Source of the DNA: Chloroflexota bacterium
Lineage (GTDB): Bacteria; Chloroflexota; Anaerolineae; Aggregatilineales; Phototrophicaceae
Direction: 5' to 3'
Assembly (NCBI GenBank): GCA_023392115.1
Contig: JAEVZT010000067.1
Span: 1 to 11,842 of the forward strand
DNA: 11,842 nucleotides
Shown here: piece by piece, positions 6,232-11,842 of the stretch
Position numbering within the stretch: position 1 is the stretch's first letter
How the letters are laid out: the number at the start of each line of letters is the position of its first letter
Notes under the pieces: model-generated
What the model saw: only the letters and a program-made list of their open reading frames with translations
Databases searched by the model: none
Told to the model about the DNA's origin: nothing
Program-made: the position numbers and the translations under genes

Positions 6232-9200
6232 ATGCCCGCTCTACCGTGGCGCAACGTGCCACTGAACCACGAGAACTTCAAACATCCGCCGCGCGAATAC
6301 GGCATTCTGCCGTTCTGGTTTCTCAACGGCGAACTTGAGCCTGACGAGATGCGCTATCAACTGCGCGAGTTCCGCGACAAGGGCATGCCGGGGATTATCC
6401 TGCACGCACGCTTTGGTCTGGAAATGCCCTACTTGAGCGACCAGTACCTCGACCGGATCGCGCTGGCGGTTGAAGAAGCCAAGAAGCTCGGGCTCGACAC
6501 GTGGATTTACGACGAGATGAACTGGCCCTCGGGCACCGCCGACAAGCGCGTCCTCAAGGAGCGTCCCGACCTGACGCAAAAGTACATTGAGTGCTTGAAT
6601 TTCACGGTGCGCGGGCCATGGTTCACCTACTTGACCGGCGCTGACAGCCGCTACATCGACTTTGAGCGTTCGAAGCCGCTCGCCGCTTTTGCCGTCAGCA
6701 GCGAGGGTCAAGTTGTCGACCTGACGCCGAACCTGTCGTTCGAGAACGTCATCCCGTGGGAAGCGCCGCCGGGCACGTGGCGGCTGATGAACATCGTCGA
6801 GAAGGAAGCCGACTACTACATCGACGCGCTCAATCCCGAAGCGACCGCCGAATTCCTGCGCGTCGGCTATGAACCCTATCTGCATCCGGTTGGCGATAAC
6901 CTCGGCAAGCCCATGATCGGGTTTTATACCGACGAACCCGCCATGCATTACTACGTCACCGGCGGCGACAACCCGATTGTCCCGTGGACGAAAGACATGC
7001 TGCGCCGCTTTCAGGCGCGCAACGGCTATAACCTGCGACCGCGCCTGCCTGACCTGTTTTTCGACATCAGCCCCGAGAGCGCGCGCATCCGCTACGACTT
7101 CTACACGACGCTGACCGAGTTCTACAGCGAGGCGTATTACAAGCAGATTCACGACTGGTGTCAGGCGCGCGGCGTTCTGTTCACCGGGCACATCCTCTAC
7201 GAAGAATGGCTGCGCATGATGGTGCGCGTCGAGGGCAACCCGTTCAAGCACTACCCGCACCTCGACATCACCGGCGTCGACCACCTCTACCCGATTATCG
7301 GCAACCGCGATCGTCCGGCGGAGCACGTCGCCATCAAACTCGCCAGTTCGGCAGCGCACCAGAACCGCAGCCCGCGCCTGCTGTGCGAATCGTTCGGCGG
7401 CATCTTCATGGACACGACAATGCAGCGCATGAAGTGGATTGCCGATTGGGAATACGCGCTTGGCGTTAACCTGCTCAACCCGCATGGCTTCCACTACACG
7501 CTCGAAGGCGCGCGCAAGCGAGACTGGCCGCCGTCGATGTTCTATCAGTACCCGTGGTGGCACTACTACGGCGTGTTCTCCGACTACATCAGCCGGACAA
7601 GTCATCTGCTGTCCGGCGGGCGGCATATCGCAAAGGTCGCCGTCCTGTGGTCGATCAACGCGGTGTTCGCGACCTACACGCCGCAGCAGAGCAACCCGCG
7701 GGCTGACCGGATCGTCAACGACTTCAACACCCTGACCGATCTGCTGCTGCGCGTCCACTACGATTTCGACTATCTGGACGAGGATGTGCTTGCCGGCGCG
7801 GAAATCGCCGACGGCGTCGTTCATGTCGGCGACGAAGCCCATTCCCTTATCATCCTGCCGCCGGTGACGCATATCAAACTCGAAACGCTCGAGGGGCTGG
7901 AAGCGTTCGTCAGCGGGGGCGGCTCGGTGCTCGGGATGGTATTCCTGCCCGACCGCGCTTTTAGTGACTCCGGCATTGTCGACATTGGTGATCGCGTCGA
8001 GGCGCTGTTCGGCGTCAGCCCTGCCCAGACGCAGCGCGACTACGCGAAGCAGCGCGACATTGATGTCGTCTATCAGCAGTACGGGAACGGAAATACGGCA
8101 TTCCTACGCAGCTACGCGCTCGCACGCAGCCTGCCCCTCAGTTTTCAGCCCGCGAACGGAGTGCTTCGACCGGAGAGCGCGCAGTTCGTCGTCGGCTCGG
8201 GCGAAGATCGTAACCGCTATTACTATGCGGCGCCGGACGGCGAGCAGGTCGACATCACCGACGAGGTGAACGCTGAACGCCGGACGGTGCAGGTGGCGCT
8301 CGAAACTGTCCTCAGCCGCCTCGTTCAGCCCGATGTTCGCGTCGACAACGACGAGGTATTCTACCTACACCGCGTCAAGGATGGGCAGGACGTCTATTTC
8401 CTCGTCAACCCTACGTATTCACCACAGGCGGCGACCATCACGCTGAGTCAGGTGTGTCAGCCGGTGCGCTGGGATCCGTCCACCGGTCAGGAGACGATCA
8501 TCGCGCCGCTTCACATCTACAGTAATGAGACCCGTTTCGCTATCGACCTACCGCCAGCCGGTTCGGTCTTCATCCTCACCCGCCCTGCCCCGGCTTATCA
8601 CATCACAGATACCAACCTGACCATCGAATCGATGATCAATGGGGAAATTCGCGGTTTCGGGCAGGCAGCAACAGGCTTTGCAGTCCTCGGTGATGGGCAG
8701 CGGATCGAAGCGACTGCTGTCCTCGACGCCGCACCCCTCACGCTCGACGGCGAGTGGGAATTCGAGCCGTTGACACCGAATGCGCTTGTGATCGGTCAGT
8801 GGCTCGCGCTCGATGAGAGGGAGAACAGCAGTCCTCATGACTATACGCAGGTTTCTGTCGATACGTCCGGCAGGCTACCGATGGTTCCCGGCGCGTGGTC
8901 ATACCAGCTTCCGGCTGAACCCGACCGTCCCTACCCAATTCCGGTTTGGTATCGGGTTCAGTTCCACGCCGACTACGTGCCTGAGCGCCTCGACCTGATC
9001 GTCGATGGCTTTGCGGGTGCAGAGTGGGCTTTGTACGTCAACGGTGACGCAGTCACGGCAAAACCGGAACGCAGCAGCATCGACAGCCAGATGAAAGCCA
9101 TCGACATCACGCCTTACGTGCGCCGTGGGGAGAACATCATCGCCCTGCGGCTTGTCGTCACCAGCCCCACCGACGGCTTGCTCGATCTGTTGAAGCTGGT

Positions 9201-9630
9201 AGGCGACTTTGCGCTCGAACTGCGGGGGGCAGATTGGACGATCGTGGCATCGCGCAAGCAGATTCAGCCGTGCTCGTGGACAGATCAGGGCTACCCGTTC
9301 TTCTCGGGGCGCGCTATCTACCGCCGCAAGTTTGATTTGCCTGCTGGCTGCGAAGGCGCGCGCGTTTTCCTCGAACCGGCAATGGTCGACGACGTGCTCG
9401 AAGTCCGCATCAACGGCGAAAGCGCGGGCGTCAGGTTGTGGACGCCGTACACGATCGAGATCACCGACCTGTTGCGACCGGGACAAAACGAAATTGAGAT
9501 GGTCGTGGCGAACACGCTTGTCAATTTGCTTGAAGCGACGCCGCGCCAATCGGGCTTGGCGGGAGCGCCAGAGCTTGTCCCCTACGCCTGTTACCACCTG
9601 CGCATGCCCGCTGCCGACAAGGAGAAGTAG
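6232..9630 (+). CDS. Large cytoplasmic GH106-like (alpha-L-rhamnosidase-type) glycoside hydrolase
   Basis: Multidomain glycosidase of 1132 residues, most like GH106-type enzymes; the family comes from recalled sequence style, not a search. The N-terminal barrel opens with ILPFWFLNGELEPDEMRYQL and GIILHARFGLEMPYLS, then YDEMNWPSGTA (Asp94, Glu95), FYTDEPA (Asp234, Glu235), HILYEEW (Glu324, Glu325) and LLCESFGG (Glu386) followed by WIADWEYALGVNLLNPHGFHYT. These acids are the catalytic candidates. About 465-575 is an alpha/beta domain like the GATase-type domain of other large glycosidases (VAVLWS to SGGGSVLGM). From about 835 come GH2-type sugar-binding sandwiches (LDGEWEFEPL; LYVNGDAV; DITPYVRRGENIIAL) and, at 1064-1100, SAGVRLWTPYTIEITDLL and RPGQNEIEMVV. 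No signal peptide is visible, so it should act inside the cell on imported oligosaccharides. GGAG lies 8 bases before the ATG. Rhamnose specificity is uncertain; another deoxy- or branched sugar, or an ulvan-type fragment, is possible. Confidence 0.8.
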   Translation: MPALPWRNVPLNHENFKHPPREYGILPFWFLNGELEPDEMRYQLREFRDKGMPGIILHARFGLEMPYLSDQYLDRIALAVEEAKKLGLDTWIYDEMNWPSGTADKRVLKERPDLTQKYIECLNFTVRGPWFTYLTGADSRYIDFERSKPLAAFAVSSEGQVVDLTPNLSFENVIPWEAPPGTWRLMNIVEKEADYYIDALNPEATAEFLRVGYEPYLHPVGDNLGKPMIGFYTDEPAMHYYVTGGDNPIVPWTKDMLRRFQARNGYNLRPRLPDLFFDISPESARIRYDFYTTLTEFYSEAYYKQIHDWCQARGVLFTGHILYEEWLRMMVRVEGNPFKHYPHLDITGVDHLYPIIGNRDRPAEHVAIKLASSAAHQNRSPRLLCESFGGIFMDTTMQRMKWIADWEYALGVNLLNPHGFHYTLEGARKRDWPPSMFYQYPWWHYYGVFSDYISRTSHLLSGGRHIAKVAVLWSINAVFATYTPQQSNPRADRIVNDFNTLTDLLLRVHYDFDYLDEDVLAGAEIADGVVHVGDEAHSLIILPPVTHIKLETLEGLEAFVSGGGSVLGMVFLPDRAFSDSGIVDIGDRVEALFGVSPAQTQRDYAKQRDIDVVYQQYGNGNTAFLRSYALARSLPLSFQPANGVLRPESAQFVVGSGEDRNRYYYAAPDGEQVDITDEVNAERRTVQVALETVLSRLVQPDVRVDNDEVFYLHRVKDGQDVYFLVNPTYSPQAATITLSQVCQPVRWDPSTGQETIIAPLHIYSNETRFAIDLPPAGSVFILTRPAPAYHITDTNLTIESMINGEIRGFGQAATGFAVLGDGQRIEATAVLDAAPLTLDGEWEFEPLTPNALVIGQWLALDERENSSPHDYTQVSVDTSGRLPMVPGAWSYQLPAEPDRPYPIPVWYRVQFHADYVPERLDLIVDGFAGAEWALYVNGDAVTAKPERSSIDSQMKAIDITPYVRRGENIIALRLVVTSPTDGLLDLLKLVGDFALELRGADWTIVASRKQIQPCSWTDQGYPFFSGRAIYRRKFDLPAGCEGARVFLEPAMVDDVLEVRINGESAGVRLWTPYTIEITDLLRPGQNEIEMVVANTLVNLLEATPRQSGLAGAPELVPYACYHLRMPAADKEK
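9619..9624 (+). promoter_or_regulatory. Ribosome binding site inside the end of the upstream gene
   Basis: AAGGAG sits within the last codons of the 1132-residue glycosidase, 9 bases before the ATG at 9634. With only 3 bases between stop and start, translation of the cupin gene is probably coupled to that of the glycosidase. Confidence 0.65.
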
Positions 9631-9633
9631 ACA

Positions 9634-10128
9634 ATGCAGCGCGTCGTTGAAAACCTGTCACCTGAAGCTTTTGCCCCATTCGGCAGTGTGATTACACTGC
9701 CGCGGCGAGAGCCTACCGCTTCGGGCGCCGGCTTCCGCTGGTGGGGTGAACTCGTCACCCTGCGCGGTGGCGATCGTCCGTACGCCATCGGTTTCCTCGA
9801 CCTCGATCCGGGTATCAACCGGTTCGACTGGGCGGAACGCCACATGCTGAGCGACGAGTTGATCGTCCCGCTGACCGGCGAGTGTTTGGTCTACGTCGCG
9901 CCGCCGGACTACCTCGATGAGCCGGAGCGGTTGCCGCCGCTTGACCGCTTCCGCGTCTTCCGCGTAGCTCCGGGTCAAGCCGTGCTGCTCAATACGGGAG
10001 TCTGGCACGGCGCGCCGCTGGCAGATTCGGCGCGGGCGCAGGCGATGGTCATCTTGCTCAGCGGCACCGCCGTACAAGATACGGCGCTCGTTCGCTTTGA
10101 AGCTACACCGATTGATGTTGTTGGATAG
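9634..10128 (+). CDS. AllA (ureidoglycolate lyase)-type cupin protein
   Basis: Small single-domain beta-barrel protein (164 residues, the usual length for AllA). The classic family member releases urea from ureidoglycolate in purine breakdown. The family order is visible: LSPEAFAPFGSVI at the start, AERHMLSDELIVPLTG around Glu68-His70, YVAPPDYL, then VAPGQAVLLNTGVWHGAPLA with Trp124-His125, and a closing strand MVILLSG. Those Glu and His residues are the likely active-site groups. No allantoin or purine gene is nearby; the gene is 3 bases after a glycosidase and 21 before a ferritin-like gene. A role on a small hydroxy-acid or sugar-derived substrate in this cluster is therefore more likely than purine catabolism; this is inference from context. 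Cupins also include sugar isomerases and epimerases, so such a function is an alternative. Family assignment is fairly firm; reaction is unknown. Confidence 0.75.
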   Translation: MQRVVENLSPEAFAPFGSVITLPRREPTASGAGFRWWGELVTLRGGDRPYAIGFLDLDPGINRFDWAERHMLSDELIVPLTGECLVYVAPPDYLDEPERLPPLDRFRVFRVAPGQAVLLNTGVWHGAPLADSARAQAMVILLSGTAVQDTALVRFEATPIDVVG

Positions 10129-10149
10129 TTTTCTGCTCGAGGGGGCTTT

Positions 10150-11544
10150 ATGCCTGTAGTCGATCGTAGAGAATTCGGCGGGCGCTTCACCGTGCGCGAA
10201 AACGCGCAGCGCCTCGCCAACTACCGCTATCTCGAAATTCAGCTCATGGAAATGCTCGGCGGCTGGTGCCACACGACGCCGCAGATCGCGATGAAGGCGA
10301 CGTTCGGTTATCACGTCTACGACCACGCACAGGCGGCGGATCTGCTCGGCGAGCGACTTGAGCAGCTTCGCTCCGGTCGCGAAAGTCAGGAGCCTGCGAC
10401 CGACGATTTCGCAAGGCTGTGCGAGCACGTCTGGAACATGGAGTCGACGCTCGACCGGTTGGTCGCCGTCTACCGCGTGCTTGAACCGCATCTCGTCAGC
10501 ACCTACGTCTACCACGCCGACGCCACCGATCCGCTGACCGACACGCCGACCGTTCGCCTGCTGCGCCAGCTCGCCGCGATGGGACAGTCACATATCGCAT
10601 GGGGTCAGGCGGTGCTCGAATCGCTGGCGCGCACGAGCGACGAGCGTCGGCGGGCGATGGACGTACAGGCAGATCTTGAACTCCGTCTGCTCGAATGCGG
10701 CGGCGTCACCGGTCAGGGGATCGAGTCGCACTGGCTGGCATTTCACAGCACGCGCGACGCCGACAAACCGGCGAAACGCCTGCGCTTGAGCACGCGCGCC
10801 TACCGCTTCGTCAAGCGAAGCAAGCCGCTCGAACATTCGCTGGTTGAAGCGCCGTTCTGGTTTTCGGATGATCCCGAAGACTTCCGCAATGCCTATCAGT
10901 CAGACGACGAGTGGTCGCTCGAAGGCTTCCGGCACAAGTTCCACCAACTGCTCTACGGCGAAGTTGAAACGACCGACCGCATGGGCAAGATGATTGCCGA
11001 GTTTCCCGAACTGCCGTGGCAAATGCGTATGGAACTGGCGCACCAGATGTGGGACGAAGCCCGCCACATCGAAATCGTCGCCAAGGCGTGCGAGGAAGAA
11101 CTCGGCGCTGAGCTTGGCTATGGACCTTGGCCCATCGCGTGGTGGTGGATGCAGAACGAAGACGATCCGCTGCGCCGCATCTCCGTCACCAACAGTTGGG
11201 CGGAACGCAACCTGATGAGCACGCTCCGCCAGTGGCGCGAGCACGCCGAAGCGCGCGGCTATCACCGCATCGCCGATCTGGCAGACTACCTGCAGGCGGA
11301 CGAGCTGACGCACGTCAAGCTCGCCACCAACTGGATTCGCAAGTTCACGGACGACAAGCCTGACGTTCGACAGGCATTGATCGACTGGAGCCGGAGCGCC
11401 GTGCAGCGGATCGAAGGCTTTTACGGCAGCGTTTACGGGGGATCAGGACAGACGCAGGAGCCGCGCTTCTCGTTCGTGCGCGGCGCGGATGGCAACGACG
11501 AAGGGGTCGGCGAAATGACGCCAAGCCCGATCATCGGAGAATAG
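10150..11544 (+). CDS. Ferritin-like di-metal protein (DUF455-like), two-part
   Basis: Helical protein of 464 residues. The C-terminal half carries a full ferritin-like di-metal set: Glu271 (LLYGEVETTDR), Glu303 with His306 (WDEARH), Glu352 (WAERNLMS) and Glu385 with His388 (ADELTH), spaced as in the E, ExxH, E, ExxH pattern of di-iron four-helix bundles. The AERN and DELTHVKLATNWIRK text resembles DUF455 proteins. The N-terminal half (about residues 15-180) also looks like a four-helix bundle (NYRYLEIQLMEML; YHVYDHAQAADLLGERL; WNMESTLDRL; GQSHIAWGQ) but lacks clear ExxH motifs, so it may be a degenerate repeat or a partner surface. The tail after about 435 is probably disordered. A strong purine-rich site (GAGGGGG, from 10139) precedes the ATG. 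There is no signal peptide. Possible roles are an iron-dependent oxygenase or oxidase, or a metal-handling protein; the reaction is unknown. Placement among glycosidase genes is unusual. Confidence 0.7.
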   Translation: MPVVDRREFGGRFTVRENAQRLANYRYLEIQLMEMLGGWCHTTPQIAMKATFGYHVYDHAQAADLLGERLEQLRSGRESQEPATDDFARLCEHVWNMESTLDRLVAVYRVLEPHLVSTYVYHADATDPLTDTPTVRLLRQLAAMGQSHIAWGQAVLESLARTSDERRRAMDVQADLELRLLECGGVTGQGIESHWLAFHSTRDADKPAKRLRLSTRAYRFVKRSKPLEHSLVEAPFWFSDDPEDFRNAYQSDDEWSLEGFRHKFHQLLYGEVETTDRMGKMIAEFPELPWQMRMELAHQMWDEARHIEIVAKACEEELGAELGYGPWPIAWWWMQNEDDPLRRISVTNSWAERNLMSTLRQWREHAEARGYHRIADLADYLQADELTHVKLATNWIRKFTDDKPDVRQALIDWSRSAVQRIEGFYGSVYGGSGQTQEPRFSFVRGADGNDEGVGEMTPSPIIGE

Positions 11545-11555
11545 AGGAATCCCAC

Positions 11556-11842
11556 ATGGAACGCGGCGTATACTTCGATGCGTGGTTTCCGCGCCAGCAC
11601 AACTATCACCCGAGCTTGCCCGCACGGCGACTGAAAATGGTCGACGATCTGCGCGCCTACCACGCGACGGTGCTCGTCTGGTCGGCGCTCGGCGGCGGCT
11701 CAATTTCCCTGCCCTATCTTGAGCAGGAAGCCTTTGGACACATCGACCCGCGCTTCCGCGTTTACGGCTTCGTCAACGACAGTGAGTTCATCCGCGAATG
11801 CCAGAAGCATGGCATCAAGGTCTTCGGCATCGTCTTCGAGGT
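11556..11842 (+). CDS. Probable TIM-barrel glycosidase-type protein (3' partial)
   Basis: The first 95 codons of a gene cut by the window end. The start ATG is supported by AGAGGAA (11543-11549) 6 bases upstream and an 11-base gap after the ferritin-like gene. The protein begins MERGVYFDAWFPRQHNYHPS, continues with RLKMVDDLRAYHATVLVWSALGGG, SLPYLEQEAFGHIDPRF and NDSEFIRECQKHGIKVFGIVFEV. The alternation of strand (TVLVWSA), loop, helix (SEFIRECQKHG) and strand (IKVFGIVFEV) is that of the first beta/alpha units of a TIM barrel, and the wording (a helix of a travelling or acting agent followed by IKVF) recalls uncharacterised sugar-active hydrolases with an N-terminal barrel. No signal peptide is seen, so it is probably cytoplasmic like the GH106-like enzyme. 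No family can be named with confidence, and no catalytic residue can be identified in this portion. Confidence 0.6.
   Translation, partial: MERGVYFDAWFPRQHNYHPSLPARRLKMVDDLRAYHATVLVWSALGGGSISLPYLEQEAFGHIDPRFRVYGFVNDSEFIRECQKHGIKVFGIVFE

Noticed and set aside
6241..7872. A 543-codon open frame on the minus strand, opposite the GH106-like gene
   Set aside because: Its product is low-complexity, Arg/Val/Asp-rich text without recognisable domains, while the + strand frame has clear glycosidase motifs. Long antisense frames are expected in GC-rich coding DNA.

Overview
The window is one side of a densely packed, single-direction gene cluster for carbohydrate capture and breakdown. All nine genes are on the + strand, with gaps of 3 to 74 bases, so they look like one long operon that enters from the left and runs off to the right. 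The DNA is GC-rich. The gene style (family 1 binding protein with two MalF/MalG-type permeases and no ATPase beside them, large multidomain glycosidases, a ferritin-like protein) suggests a heterotrophic bacterium, perhaps of the Chloroflexota (Anaerolineae-like). That placement is an impression from protein flavour, not a demonstrated assignment. No rRNA, tRNA, CRISPR array, transposase or phage gene is visible.

Left third (1-3198): a sugar ABC importer made of the C-terminal part of an extracellular binding protein (start missing), then two inner-membrane permeases each with an EAA loop. A perfect 12-bp inverted repeat lies in the only sizeable gap (1216-1289), between binding protein and first permease. 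It probably sets how much permease is made relative to binding protein. The ATPase must be encoded elsewhere.

Middle (3203-9630): a Tat-exported GH13 alpha-glucan-type hydrolase with two N-terminal beta-sandwich domains and an unusual Asn in place of the conserved His of GH13 region IV; a short zinc-dependent medium-chain dehydrogenase lacking the structural-zinc loop; and a 1132-residue cytoplasmic enzyme resembling the GH106-like (alpha-L-rhamnosidase-type) glycosidases, with a TIM barrel, a GATase-like domain and C-terminal GH2-type beta-sandwiches.

Right third (9634-11842): a small AllA (ureidoglycolate lyase)-type cupin, a two-part ferritin-like protein with a complete carboxylate/histidine di-metal site in its C-terminal half, and the first 95 codons of a protein that looks like the start of a TIM-barrel glycosidase-type enzyme, cut by the window edge.

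Working model (inference): the GH13 enzyme trims a branched or mixed glycan outside the cell, the ABC system imports the pieces, the GH106-like enzyme and perhaps the last gene cut them inside, and the dehydrogenase, cupin and di-metal protein handle an unusual (deoxy-, keto- or acid) sugar product. The last three are the least expected partners in a sugar operon and are the best candidates for undescribed chemistry.
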